A DNA stretch of 35,150 nt, from contig JAHHUH010000019.1 in the NCBI GenBank assembly GCA_020024105.1, forward strand, positions 1-35,150, written 5' to 3'. Source of the DNA: Phascolarctobacterium sp. (GTDB lineage Bacteria > Bacillota > Negativicutes > Acidaminococcales > Acidaminococcaceae). The notes under the pieces were generated by a model that worked only from the letters and a program-made list of their open reading frames with translations, had not been told where the DNA came from and did not search any database. Below, piece by piece: positions 22,629 to 30,793 of the stretch. The position numbers and the translations under genes are program-made. Within the stretch, counting starts at the first letter, position 1, and each line of letters opens with the position of its first letter.

Positions 22629-23021
22629 TTATACTCTTCTGCGTTTCGGCGGACGGCAGCCATTATGCGGAATCGGAGTAACGTCTTTAATGGAGTTAAC
22701 TTCGAGACCTGCAGCTTGAAGTGCACGAATTGCAGCTTCACGGCCAGCGCCAGGGCCTTTTACGAATACTTCAACTTGTTTCAAGCCATGTTCCATTGCA
22801 GCTTTGGTTGCAGTTTCAGCAGCCATTTGAGCAGCGAATGGAGTGCTTTTACGGCTACCGCGGAAACCGAGTTCACCTGCAGAAGCCCAGCTCAAAACAT
22901 TACCTTCAGTATCAGAAATGGTAACGATAGTATTATTGAAAGTGGAGCGGATATGCGCTACACCGTTAATGATATTCTTGCTAACTTTTTTCTTGTTGCG
23001 AACAACTTTTTTGCCAGCCAC
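22629..23021 (-). CDS. rpsK: 30S ribosomal protein S11
   Basis: S11 lines the platform of the 30S subunit near the mRNA exit. The 130-residue protein has AHIRSTFNNTIVTISDTEGNVLSWASAG and ends with DVTPIPHNGCRPPKRRRV, both highly conserved. The start codon is GTG, 9 bp after GGAGG. It lies between rpsM and rpsD. Confidence 0.98.
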   Translation of the reverse strand: MAGKKVVRNKKKVSKNIINGVAHIRSTFNNTIVTISDTEGNVLSWASAGELGFRGSRKSTPFAAQMAAETATKAAMEHGLKQVEVFVKGPGAGREAAIRALQAAGLEVNSIKDVTPIPHNGCRPPKRRRV

Positions 23022-23043
23022 TGGTTTATCCCTCCCTCACTAA

Positions 23044-23412
23044 TTATTTCTTTTTGCCTGCAATTGTACGTTTCGGACCTTTACGGGTGCGGGCATTGTT
23101 TTTAGTGTTTTGACCACGAACGGGCAGACCCATACGATGTCTTCTGCCGCGATAGCTGCCAATTTCAACTAAGCGTTTAATGTTGAGGGATTCCTCACGA
23201 CGGAGGTCACCTTCTACTTTATAATCACTATCTAAAGTTTCACGAATCTTTGCTACTTCTTCTTCAGTCAAATCGCGAACGCGAGTGTCCGGATTGATGC
23301 CAGTTTTAGCTAAGATTTCGCGAGATAATGTCAAACCGATACCGTAGATGTACGGAAGAGCGTATTCAATACGTTTATCTCTCGGTAAATCGACACCAGA
23401 AATACGTGCCAT
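23044..23412 (-). CDS. rpsM: 30S ribosomal protein S13
   Basis: S13 sits at the top of the 30S head and contacts 5S-side bridges and P-site tRNA. The 122-residue protein begins MARISGVDLPRDKRIEYALPYIYGIG, contains RGRRHRMGLPVRGQNTKNNARTRKG (both given in part) and ends in a lysine tail. It lies 22 bp upstream of rpsK and 20 bp after rpmJ. Confidence 0.98.
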   Translation of the reverse strand: MARISGVDLPRDKRIEYALPYIYGIGLTLSREILAKTGINPDTRVRDLTEEEVAKIRETLDSDYKVEGDLRREESLNIKRLVEIGSYRGRRHRMGLPVRGQNTKNNARTRKGPKRTIAGKKK

Positions 23413-23432
23413 TAATGTGCACCTCCCTCTTC

Positions 23433-23546
23433 TTAACCTTGTTTTTGTTTATGTTTCGGATTTTCGCAGATTACCATAACATGGCCTTTACGTTTGATGA
23501 CTTTGCATTTTTCACATATTGGCTTAACAGACGGTCTTACTTTCAT
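23433..23546 (-). CDS. rpmJ: 50S ribosomal protein L36 (zinc-binding form)
   Basis: A 37-residue protein beginning MKVRPSVKPICEKCKVIKR, too short for many gene finders. Cys11, Cys14, Cys27 and His32 form the zinc site, so this is the C+ form rather than the zinc-free paralogue used under zinc shortage. It ends in KHKQKQG. AGGAGG precedes the ATG, and it lies between infA and rpsM, the usual place. Confidence 0.97.
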   Translation of the reverse strand: MKVRPSVKPICEKCKVIKRKGHVMVICENPKHKQKQG

Positions 23547-23575
23547 ATTTTAAACCTCCTCTTGCCTGTCATTGG

Positions 23576-23794
23576 TTATTTGAACCGATAAGTAATTCTT
23601 CCACGATTGAGATCGTACGGAGTAAGCTCCACGGTAACCCTGTCACCAGGCAAAATTTTGATGAAGTTCATACGTATCTTACCGGAAATGTGCGCCAGAA
23701 TAACGTGACCGTTTTCCAACTGAACTTGGAACATGGCATTAGGAAGTGCTTCAAGGATTGTGCCTTCAACTTCAATAACGTCTTGCTTGGACAC
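23576..23794 (-). CDS. infA: Translation initiation factor IF-1
   Basis: IF-1 binds the ribosomal A site during initiation. The 72-residue protein is a single OB fold: MSKQDVIEVEGTILEALPNAMFQV, then GHVILAHISGKIRMNFIKILPGDRV and the ending RGRITYRFK. The start codon is GTG, preceded by AAGGAGG. It follows adk directly; the map gene usually found between the two in Bacillus-type operons is absent. Confidence 0.98.
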   Translation of the reverse strand: MSKQDVIEVEGTILEALPNAMFQVQLENGHVILAHISGKIRMNFIKILPGDRVTVELTPYDLNRGRITYRFK

Positions 23795-23806
23795 AGCAGT
23801 ACCTCC

Positions 23807-24457
23807 TTAATTATTGCCCACGAGACTAGCTTTAACATCTGCATATACTTTGTCAATAGCCTGCAGGCCGTTGATTTCTTTGTATACGCCTTGTTTTTTG
23901 TAGTACTCGATTAACGGTTCAGTCTGGTCATGATATGCTACCAGACGATTCTTAACGGTTTCTTCTTTATCATCATCACGTTGATAAAGAGTGCCACCGC
24001 ATTTATCACACACACCATCCACTTTGCTGGGATTGAAGGTTACATGGTAGGTTGCACCGCAAGCTTTGCAGATGTGTCTACCGGTAACTCTGCCAATCAA
24101 TTCAGCATCAGGAACAACGATATTCACAACACCGGTCAATTTAATGCCCAGGTCTTTAAGAATTCCGTCAAGAGCAACTGCTTGCTCCTCTGTTCTTGGA
24201 AAACCATCCAAGATGAAACCATTTGCACATTCGGGTTTAGCTAAACCTTCACGAACGATACCAATGGTTACGGCGTCGGGGACAAGTCCACCAGCGTCCA
24301 TATATTTTTTTGCCTCTTTACCAAGCTCGGTGCCTTGCTTTACAGCTGCACGGAACATGTCTCCAGTGGAGATATGAGGGATCTTAAATTCATCAATGAG
24401 TCTTTCTGCTTGAGTGCCTTTACCAGCACCCGGAGGTCCCATTAAAAGAATATACAT
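23807..24457 (-). CDS. adk: Adenylate kinase
   Basis: Interconverts ATP plus AMP and two ADP. The 216-residue enzyme has the P-loop GPPGAGKGT at 8-16, the AMP site STGDMFR and the DGFPRT motif. The LID holds CKACG and CDKCG, four cysteines for a structural zinc, typical of Gram-positive-lineage enzymes. It lies 12 bp after secY. Confidence 0.98.
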   Translation of the reverse strand: MYILLMGPPGAGKGTQAERLIDEFKIPHISTGDMFRAAVKQGTELGKEAKKYMDAGGLVPDAVTIGIVREGLAKPECANGFILDGFPRTEEQAVALDGILKDLGIKLTGVVNIVVPDAELIGRVTGRHICKACGATYHVTFNPSKVDGVCDKCGGTLYQRDDDKEETVKNRLVAYHDQTEPLIEYYKKQGVYKEINGLQAIDKVYADVKASLVGNN

Positions 24458-24469
24458 TCTGACTTCCTC

Positions 24470-25726
24470 CTATTTCATAAAGCCATGGTAGTGACGCATC
24501 AATACCAAAGACTCTACTTGCTTCATAGTATCCAATGCTACACCGACTACGATCAGTAAAGCAGTACCACCGAAGTAGATACCCTCGATACTGGTAATCC
24601 AGGCAATAGCATTTGGCATCAATGCGATTAATGAAAGGAAAACCGCACCAGCCAAGGTTACTCTGGACATAACTCTGTCCAGATAATCTGTTGTAGGCTT
24701 ACCAGGACGTAATCCAGGAACAAAACCGCCATTCTTCTTTAAGTTATCGGATAAATCTCCAATGTTCAGGCTTACTGCTGTATAGAAGTAAGTGAAGAAG
24801 AAAATCATCAGAATATATAAAGTAGTTTGGAACGGTGTGCCCCATTCAAACCATTGTCCAACAGTTTTAATCCAAGGTACATCCACAAACTGTGCAATTG
24901 TTACTGGGAACATCAACACAGAAGATGCGAAGATGATCGGAATAACGCCAGCTTGGTTAACCTTTAAAGGAAGATAACTGCTATGACCACCATACAACTT
25001 TTTGCCAACAACACGTTTAGCATATTGAACAGGAATTTTGCGAATACCCTGGGAGATGAGAATTACAAAAACAATCATCGCCAAAGCAATCACCGCGTAC
25101 AAAATAACGTTCACTAAATTAACCGTACCTGCTTGCAAATATTGGAAAATAATTTTGAGCCCATCAGGAAATCTGGAAACGATACCGGCAAAGATAATCA
25201 AGGAAATACCATTACCGACACCCTTAGCGGTGATCTGCTCACCAATCCACATCAGAAGTACTGTACCTGCTGTTAAAGTAATGGCAATTAACAGAATCGA
25301 GAAAATTCCGGGGTTATTGATTGCCATCTTCAGACCATAGGCCATACCACAGGCCTGCACGAAGCTCAAACCAACGGTCAGCACGCGCGTCAGCTTGTTA
25401 GTCTTCTTAAATCCTTCCTCCCCTTCCTTGGACCACTGTTCCAAGGTCGGTACAACCACCTTCAAAAGCTGCAAAATAATTGAAGCATTAATATATGGGG
25501 TAATACTCATAGCAAAAATTGAAAATTTGCTCAAGGCGCCACCACTGAACATATCCAGCAGTCCAAACAGGTTACCAGTCTGAAAAAGCTGTTCTATAAC
25601 AGCAGGGTTCACGCCAGGAACAGGGATATGTGTTCCAGCCCGGAATACGGCGAACATGGCGAGAGTAAATAGCACTTTTTGCCTGAGTTCCGTAATTCTA
25701 AATATGTTTGCAAGGGCTGTAAGCAC
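24470..25726 (-). CDS. secY: Preprotein translocase subunit SecY
   Basis: The channel-forming subunit of the Sec translocon, 418 residues with ten membrane helices. The N-terminal FRAGTHIPVPGVNP, the plug region after LFGLLDMFSGGALSKFSIFAMSITPYINASI (in part), and the cytoplasmic loop RGxR-like PVQYAKRVVG and NLKKNGGFVPGLRPG are all typical. The start codon is GTG, one base after the rplO stop, using AGAGGT within rplO. Confidence 0.98.
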   Translation of the reverse strand: MLTALANIFRITELRQKVLFTLAMFAVFRAGTHIPVPGVNPAVIEQLFQTGNLFGLLDMFSGGALSKFSIFAMSITPYINASIILQLLKVVVPTLEQWSKEGEEGFKKTNKLTRVLTVGLSFVQACGMAYGLKMAINNPGIFSILLIAITLTAGTVLLMWIGEQITAKGVGNGISLIIFAGIVSRFPDGLKIIFQYLQAGTVNLVNVILYAVIALAMIVFVILISQGIRKIPVQYAKRVVGKKLYGGHSSYLPLKVNQAGVIPIIFASSVLMFPVTIAQFVDVPWIKTVGQWFEWGTPFQTTLYILMIFFFTYFYTAVSLNIGDLSDNLKKNGGFVPGLRPGKPTTDYLDRVMSRVTLAGAVFLSLIALMPNAIAWITSIEGIYFGGTALLIVVGVALDTMKQVESLVLMRHYHGFMK

Positions 25727-25727
25727 T

Positions 25728-26168
25728 TTAGATTACCTCTACTTTACCGCCAGCAGCGATGATTTTTTCTTCAGCGGATTTGCTGAAGCCCATAGCTTGA
25801 ACGGTAAGTTTTTTGGTTAATTCACCATTACCGAGAATGCGGATACCGTCGCGGAGATTCTTAACGATACCTTCTTCAATCAGCATAACGGGTTCAACTA
25901 CGGTGCCGTCTTCGAAACGATTCAGGACACTAACGTTGATTTCAACATATTCTTTACCGAATTTATTGTAGAAACCACGTTTAGGTAAACGCAGGTACAA
26001 AGGTCTTTGACCACCTTCGAAACCAGGACGCTTAACACCGCCGGAACGGGATTTTTGACCTTTTTGGCCTTTACCGGAAGTTTTTCCAAGACCGGAGCCT
26101 AAGCCACGACCTACACGTACTGCTACCGGTTTAGAACCTTCTGCGGGAGACAATTCATGTAATTTCAT
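25728..26168 (-). CDS. rplO: 50S ribosomal protein L15
   Basis: L15 is a late-assembly 50S protein. The 146-residue protein starts MKLHELSPAEGSKPVAVRVGRG and has the glycine-rich GLGSGLGKTSGKGQKGQKSRSGG segment (in part) that threads the rRNA core. It follows rpmD by 20 bp and precedes secY by a single base, as in nearly all bacteria. Confidence 0.98.
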   Translation of the reverse strand: MKLHELSPAEGSKPVAVRVGRGLGSGLGKTSGKGQKGQKSRSGGVKRPGFEGGQRPLYLRLPKRGFYNKFGKEYVEINVSVLNRFEDGTVVEPVMLIEEGIVKNLRDGIRILGNGELTKKLTVQAMGFSKSAEEKIIAAGGKVEVI

Positions 26169-26188
26169 ATTCAGTACACCTCCTTGTC

Positions 26189-26368
26189 TTACGCTTCTTC
26201 AACTTTCACGAGATGTTCTACTTTATGAATCATGCCGCGAATAGTCGGAGTATCTTCTTTTACAACATAAGTACGAATTTTGCCTAAACCCAATGCTTTT
26301 ACGGTTGCGCGTTGATCTTTCGGGTAACCGATCAAGCTGCGGGTCAAAGTGATTTTAATTTGTGCCAT
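26189..26368 (-). CDS. rpmD: 50S ribosomal protein L30
   Basis: A 59-residue L30. AQIKITLTRSLIGYPKDQRATVKALGLGKI and the ending RGMIHKVEHLVKVEE (quoted in part) are diagnostic. The ATG at 26368 has GGAGG 8 bp upstream; a GTG one codon earlier is in frame but less likely. It lies between rpsE and rplO. Confidence 0.97.
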   Translation of the reverse strand: MAQIKITLTRSLIGYPKDQRATVKALGLGKIRTYVVKEDTPTIRGMIHKVEHLVKVEEA

Positions 26369-26381
26369 CACAAAGTCCTCC

Positions 26382-26882
26382 TTAACCCAACAATTCTTCT
26401 ACGGTTTTACCACGCAGAGCAGCAACAGATTCTGCACTCTTCAAAGATTTCAAGCCTTCAATGGTTGCAGCAACAACATTGTTGGGGTTTGCAGAACCTT
26501 GAGATTTAGTCAGAATATCACGAATGCCAGCCAATTCCAATACGGCACGTACAGGGCCACCAGCGATAACGCCAGTACCTTCTGCAGCCGGTTTCAGGAA
26601 TACGCGACCAGCGCCAAAAATACCAATTACTTCATGGGGAATGGAAGTACCAACCATCGGTACAGTGATCATGTTCTTTTTAGCATCATCCACGCCTTTG
26701 CGGATAGCTTCAGGAACTTCAGCAGCTTTACCAAGACCCATGCCTACATGACCATTTTCGTCACCTACAACAACAAGTGCAGCGAAGGAGAAACGACGTC
26801 CGCCTTTAACAACCTTAGCAACACGGTTGATGAAAACGACTTTCTCTTTTAATTCGTTTTCTTTATTTTCGAAGTTCGCCAC
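26382..26882 (-). CDS. rpsE: 30S ribosomal protein S5
   Basis: S5 helps translational accuracy and mRNA unwinding at the 30S entry site. The 166-residue protein has VVFINRVAKVVKGGRRFSFAALVVVGD and GHVGMGLGKAAEVPEAIRKG, the double-stranded-RNA-binding-like N-terminal domain. A GTG start is preceded by AGGAGG 7 bp upstream. It lies between rplR and rpmD. Confidence 0.98.
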   Translation of the reverse strand: MANFENKENELKEKVVFINRVAKVVKGGRRFSFAALVVVGDENGHVGMGLGKAAEVPEAIRKGVDDAKKNMITVPMVGTSIPHEVIGIFGAGRVFLKPAAEGTGVIAGGPVRAVLELAGIRDILTKSQGSANPNNVVAATIEGLKSLKSAESVAALRGKTVEELLG

Positions 26883-26899
26883 TTTATTTCCTCCTTCTA

Positions 26900-27262
26900 T
26901 TAGAATTGCAGACCAGCTTCACGAGCAGCATCTGCTAATGCAGCCACACGACCATGGTACAAATAACCACCGCGGTCGAAAACTACTTCTTTAACGCCTT
27001 TAGCCATAGCTTTTTCAGCGATTGCTTTACCTACAGCCTTAGCAGCTTCAATGTTGCCACCATAGGTAGCTTTCAAATCTTTTTCAACGGTGCTAGCAGC
27101 GGCGATAGTTTCACCAGTTACATCGTTAATTACTTGTGCATAAATGTTGGACAAGGAACGATATACATTAAGACGAGGTCTTTCTGCTGTACCGAAAATA
27201 TATCTACGAGAACGGAGATGACGTTTTTGACGTTTCTCGTTTTTATCAACTCTGTTAAGCAA
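26900..27262 (-). CDS. rplR: 50S ribosomal protein L18
   Basis: L18 binds 5S rRNA. Read from 27262 it has 120 residues, the Bacillus length, with GTAERPRLNVYRS near the N-terminus and VFDRGGYLYHGRVAALADAAREAGL at the end (in part). The start codon is the rare TTG: GGGAG lies 8 bp upstream of it, whereas the in-frame GTG at 27271 abuts that site with no spacing. Confidence 0.96.
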   Translation of the reverse strand: MLNRVDKNEKRQKRHLRSRRYIFGTAERPRLNVYRSLSNIYAQVINDVTGETIAAASTVEKDLKATYGGNIEAAKAVGKAIAEKAMAKGVKEVVFDRGGYLYHGRVAALADAAREAGLQF

Positions 27263-27287
27263 GAGTTTCACTCCCTTCTTTTAGAAA

Positions 27288-27836
27288 TTATTTCTTGCCT
27301 TTAGCGCCGGCTTTACCAATCTTACGACGAACATGTTCGCCTTGATAACGGATACCTTTACCTTTATAGGGTTCAGGTGGACGCAAAGTACGGATTTCAG
27401 CAGCAACAGCACCTACAAGTTCTTTGTCAGCGCCGCTAACTACGATTTGGGTCGGAGCAGGTACTTCAAAGGTAATACCAGCAGGCGGCTCTTTAACTAC
27501 CGGATGAGAGAATCCGAGAGTGAAGTTAATGTTGTTACCTTGCTTAGCAGCACGATAACCAACACCATTGATTTCCAGAGTTTTGCTGAAACCTTGAGTT
27601 ACGCCAACAACCATGTTGTTGATCAGTGTACGGGACAAGCCGTGCAAAGCGCGATCTTCTTTTTCATCGCTAGGACGTTCTACGGTGATTACACCATTGT
27701 CCAAGGTCAGTTTCATGTTTTTATTGATTTGGCGGTTCAATTCGCCTTTAGGACCTTTAACGGTCACGAGATTATCTTCAATAGTAACTGTTACACCAGC
27801 GGGAACAGTGATTGGCATTTTACCAATTCTAGACAC
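27288..27836 (-). CDS. rplF: 50S ribosomal protein L6
   Basis: L6 sits near the factor-binding site of the 50S subunit. The 182-residue protein begins MSRIGKMPITVPAGVTV and ends with the EPYKGKGIRYQGEHVRRKIGKAGAKGKK region (in part), diagnostic of the second L6 repeat. A GTG start lies 9 bp after GGAGG. It is followed by rplR. Confidence 0.98.
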   Translation of the reverse strand: MSRIGKMPITVPAGVTVTIEDNLVTVKGPKGELNRQINKNMKLTLDNGVITVERPSDEKEDRALHGLSRTLINNMVVGVTQGFSKTLEINGVGYRAAKQGNNINFTLGFSHPVVKEPPAGITFEVPAPTQIVVSGADKELVGAVAAEIRTLRPPEPYKGKGIRYQGEHVRRKIGKAGAKGKK

Positions 27837-27863
27837 GTACGAGCACCTCCTATCTTTTTAGTA

Positions 27864-28262
27864 TTACCATACGTATGCCAGTACTTCGCCACCCAGGCCA
27901 GCTTTACGAGCAGCTTTGTCGGTCATTAAGCCTTGGGAAGTGGAAATTACTGCAATACCAAGTCCTCCGAGGACTCTGGGCAATTGGTCTTTTTGAGAAT
28001 AAACTCTCAAACCAGGTTTAGAAATACGTTTAATACCGGAAATAACTTTTTCTTTATTAGCACCGTATTTGAGGCTAACGCGGATAACGCTTTGTTTGTT
28101 ATCAGCAATTACTTCAAAATCTCTAATGAAACCTTCAGCTTTCAAAATTTCAGCAATAGCAACTTTGATTTTGCTGCAGGGGATTTCAACTTTTTCGTGA
28201 TGAACTGAATTTGCATTACGAATACGGGTAAGCATATCAGCGATCGGGTCAGTCATTACCAT
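27864..28262 (-). CDS. rpsH: 30S ribosomal protein S8
   Basis: S8 binds the central domain of 16S rRNA and in E. coli represses the spc operon. The 132-residue protein starts MVMTDPIADMLTRIRNAN and ends VISTSQGLMTDKAARKAGLGGEVLAYVW (in part). GGAGG lies 11 bp upstream of the first ATG, slightly far; Met3 is a possible alternative. It lies between rpsN and rplF. Confidence 0.98.
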   Translation of the reverse strand: MVMTDPIADMLTRIRNANSVHHEKVEIPCSKIKVAIAEILKAEGFIRDFEVIADNKQSVIRVSLKYGANKEKVISGIKRISKPGLRVYSQKDQLPRVLGGLGIAVISTSQGLMTDKAARKAGLGGEVLAYVW

Positions 28263-28294
28263 ACTTAGTACACCCTCCTTCCTTGTTGTCTGTC

Positions 28295-28480
28295 TTACCA
28301 GCTAGCTTTAGTTACGCCCGGAATAGCACCTTTGTAAGCATATTCACGGAAGCAGATACGGCAGAGGCCAAATTTACGCATATAGCCGTGAGGTCTGCCA
28401 CACACTTTGCAGCGGTTATAACGGCGAACTTCAAATTTCGGCTCGCTTTTCCATTTTTCAATCAGGGCTTTCTTAGCCAA
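28295..28480 (-). CDS. rpsN: 30S ribosomal protein S14, short zinc type
   Basis: A 61-residue S14 of the short, zinc-binding type. CKVCGRPHGYMRKFGLCRICF holds the four cysteines (Cys24, Cys27, Cys40, Cys43) and the protein ends IPGVTKASW. The start codon is TTG, 7 bp after GGAGG. It lies between rplE and rpsH in the spc part of the operon. Confidence 0.97.
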   Translation of the reverse strand: MAKKALIEKWKSEPKFEVRRYNRCKVCGRPHGYMRKFGLCRICFREYAYKGAIPGVTKASW

Positions 28481-28496
28481 AATATTCCCTCCTCAC

Positions 28497-29042
28497 TTAT
28501 GCGCCGAACGGCATTCCGAGGAGTCTGAGTAATTCTCTAGCTTCCTCATCAGTCTTAGCGGTAGTAACAATAATGATATCCATTCCGCGTACTTTATCAA
28601 TTTTATCGTATTCAATTTCCGGGAAAATCAATTGTTCTTTCAAACCCAATGCATAGTTACCACGGCCATCAAAAGCAGTAGCACTAACACCGCGGAAGTC
28701 ACGTACACGCGGAAGAGCAAGGTTCATAAGTTTATCAAGGAAGTAGTACATACGGTCGCCACGCAGAGTAACTTTAGTACCTAAAGCCATACCTTGACGT
28801 ACTTTAAATGCTGCAATAGACTTTTTAGCTTTGGTGATAACAGGTTTTTGACCTGCGATCAAAGTCAAGTCAGCAACAGCAGATTCGATTGCTTTGCTGT
28901 TGGTAACAGCTTCGCCAACGCCCATGTTGATAATTACTTTCTCAACTTTAGGGATTTCCATGACATTTTTATATTGGAATTTGTCCATCATGCCTTTAAC
29001 AGCTTCGGACAAATATTTTTCTTGTAATCTGGTCTTTGCCAT
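28497..29042 (-). CDS. rplE: 50S ribosomal protein L5
   Basis: L5 binds 5S rRNA in the central protuberance. The 181-residue protein has KVEKVIINMGVGEAV near the N-terminus, KKSIAAFKVRQGMALGTKVTLRG centrally (in part), and RGMDIIIVTTAKTDEEARELLRLLGMPF at the end (in part). It follows rplX by 27 bp. Confidence 0.98.
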   Translation of the reverse strand: MAKTRLQEKYLSEAVKGMMDKFQYKNVMEIPKVEKVIINMGVGEAVTNSKAIESAVADLTLIAGQKPVITKAKKSIAAFKVRQGMALGTKVTLRGDRMYYFLDKLMNLALPRVRDFRGVSATAFDGRGNYALGLKEQLIFPEIEYDKIDKVRGMDIIIVTTAKTDEEARELLRLLGMPFGA

Positions 29043-29069
29043 TCAGTATTATCCTCCTTTCCCGGATTA

Positions 29070-29399
29070 TTATTTATCAATAACTTCGCCGCATTTTTTG
29101 CAGGTTCTTACGAGAACACCGCCATTTGCGGTCATTTTTACACGAGTTGCTTTTTTGCAAGCCGGGCATACCAACATTACTTTGCAAGCATTCAACGGTG
29201 CTTCTTTAGTAATGATACCACCTTGAGGATTTGCTTGAGACGGTTTGGTATGACGTTTTACTTGGTTTACGCCTTCAACAACCACTTTGGCTTTTTTAGG
29301 CAGAGCTTCAACTATTTTACCTTGTTTGCCTTTGTCTTTACCGGACAAAACAACAACGGTATCGCCTTTTTTAACATGCAGCTTTACAGCGTTTGCCAT
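29070..29399 (-). CDS. rplX: 50S ribosomal protein L24
   Basis: L24 is an assembly-initiating 50S protein with a KOW motif at KKGDTVVVLSGKDKGKQGKI (residues 10-29). The 109 residues include a C-terminal region with CPACKK and CKKCGE pairs, a cysteine pattern common in this group. It lies between rplN and rplE. Confidence 0.97.
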   Translation of the reverse strand: MANAVKLHVKKGDTVVVLSGKDKGKQGKIVEALPKKAKVVVEGVNQVKRHTKPSQANPQGGIITKEAPLNACKVMLVCPACKKATRVKMTANGGVLVRTCKKCGEVIDK

Positions 29400-29441
29400 G
29401 TCAAGAACACCTCCTTAATAGTGCGTTAGTTTATGATTTTC

Positions 29442-29810
29442 TTACAGCACTTCAGGTGCCAGAGAAATAATTTTCATGAAATCTTTTTCACGAAGTTCAC
29501 GAGCAACGGGCCCAAAAATACGGGTTCCGCGAGGGCTCTTGTCGTCTTTTATAATAACAGCAGCATTTTCATCGAAACGGATATAGGAGCCATCTTGACG
29601 ACGGACACCTTTCACGGAACGAACAACAACTGCTTTAACTACGTCACCTTTTTTTACAACGCCACCGGGTGATGCATCCTTAACAGCACACACGATAACG
29701 TCACCGATATTAGCAAATTTACGGTAAGAACCGCCTAATACGCGGATACACATAACTTTCTTAGCGCCAGTGTTATCACCAACATTAAGGATAGTTTGTT
29801 GTTGTATCAT
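29442..29810 (-). CDS. rplN: 50S ribosomal protein L14
   Basis: L14 forms an inter-subunit bridge. The 122-residue protein starts MIQQQTILNVGDNTGAKKVMCIRVLGG (in part) and ends IISLAPEVL, matching the family closely. It lies between rpsQ and rplX, with GGAGGGAAA upstream of the ATG. Confidence 0.98.
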   Translation of the reverse strand: MIQQQTILNVGDNTGAKKVMCIRVLGGSYRKFANIGDVIVCAVKDASPGGVVKKGDVVKAVVVRSVKGVRRQDGSYIRFDENAAVIIKDDKSPRGTRIFGPVARELREKDFMKIISLAPEVL

Positions 29811-29846
29811 AGATTTCCCTCCTTGCCATTTAATCTTATGGCAAAA

Positions 29847-30107
29847 TTATTTTGCACGCTCAATTACTTCAATAACGCGCCAGCATTTATCTTTGGACAA
29901 AGGACGAGTTTGCATAATTTTAACTACGTCACCGATATGTGCATCGTTATTTTCGTCATGAGCTTTAATTTTAATAGTATGTTGTACGCCTTTTTTGTAC
30001 AAGGGATGTTGAACAAAGCGCTCCACTGCAATAACTACAGTTTTTTGCATTTTGTCGCTAACAACCTTACCAGTACGGGTTACGCGTGCGTTTCTTTCTT
30101 CGGTCAC
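29847..30107 (-). CDS. rpsQ: 30S ribosomal protein S17
   Basis: S17 binds the 5' domain of 16S rRNA. Read from the GTG at 30107 it has 86 residues, beginning TEERNARVTRTGKVVSDKMQKT after the initiator (in part). GGGAGG lies 8 bp before that GTG; the ATG at 30128 is in frame but translates the ribosome site and gives an extra seven residues. It follows rpmC by 33 bp. Confidence 0.96.
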   Translation of the reverse strand: MTEERNARVTRTGKVVSDKMQKTVVIAVERFVQHPLYKKGVQHTIKIKAHDENNDAHIGDVVKIMQTRPLSKDKCWRVIEVIERAK

Positions 30108-30140
30108 GACTGTTTCCTCCCTGTTCATGCTTCAAAACAA

Positions 30141-30335
30141 TTAGGCATTCAATTCACGTTCGCGTTGAATTGTTTTGATACGGGCAATGGATTTTTTAAC
30201 TTCACGAATTTTCATCGGGTTTTCACATTGACCGGTAGCCATTTGAAAACGCAGATCGAAAAGTTCCTTTTTCAAATCTGCCAATTTGGTGTCTAACTCA
30301 GCAGCAGACATTTCACGAATTTCTGTTGTTTTCAT
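30141..30335 (-). CDS. rpmC: 50S ribosomal protein L29
   Basis: L29 lies at the tunnel exit where SRP and trigger factor dock. The 64-residue protein begins MKTTEIREMSAAELDTKL and contains LKKELFDLRFQMATGQ, the family core. The ATG at 30335 overlaps the rplP stop codon in TGATG, with GGTGG 9 bp upstream; a TTG one codon earlier is less likely. Confidence 0.97.
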   Translation of the reverse strand: MKTTEIREMSAAELDTKLADLKKELFDLRFQMATGQCENPMKIREVKKSIARIKTIQRERELNA

Positions 30336-30787
30336 CAAGCTTCACCACCCTTTTCTTGTGCGGCAGCTTCAGCTTCTTGCTGAGCGCGAGTCACAAATTT
30401 GGTTTTAATCGGCAATTTGTGGCCAGCAAGACGCATAGCTTCTTTAGCAACCTCTTCGCTAACGCCGTTCATTTCAAACAGTACGCGACCAGGTTTAACT
30501 ACTGCTACCCAATATTCCGGAGAACCTTTACCGGAACCCATACGAGTTTCAGCAGGTTTTGCAGTGATGGGTTTGTCCGGGAAAATTTGGATCCAAACTT
30601 GACCACCACGTTTAATGTAACGAGTCATTGCAATACGAGCAGCTTCAATCTGGCGGTTGGTAATCCAAGCAGGTTCCAAAGCAACCAGGCCGAAATCGCC
30701 ATGAGCAATTCTGTTACCACGCATAGCACGACCGGTCATACGGCCTCTATGTTGTTTACGATGTTTAACTCTCTTCGGTAATAACAT
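30335..30787 (-). CDS. rplP: 50S ribosomal protein L16
   Basis: L16 shapes the A-site side of the peptidyl-transferase region. The 150-residue protein starts MLLPKRVKHRKQHRGRMTG and contains GRGGQVWIQIFPDKPITAKPAETRMG-like sequence (RGGQVWIQIFPDKP). It is a few residues longer than usual at the C-terminus, ending in an Ala/Glu-rich tail. It lies 6 bp after rpsC. Confidence 0.98.
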   Translation of the reverse strand: MLLPKRVKHRKQHRGRMTGRAMRGNRIAHGDFGLVALEPAWITNRQIEAARIAMTRYIKRGGQVWIQIFPDKPITAKPAETRMGSGKGSPEYWVAVVKPGRVLFEMNGVSEEVAKEAMRLAGHKLPIKTKFVTRAQQEAEAAAQEKGGEA

Positions 30788-30793
30788 ATCTGA

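Noticed and set aside
29796..30296. A 166-codon plus-strand open frame across rplN, rpsQ and rpmC
   Set aside because: It is fully antisense to ribosomal genes; long antisense frames are common there because of codon bias.
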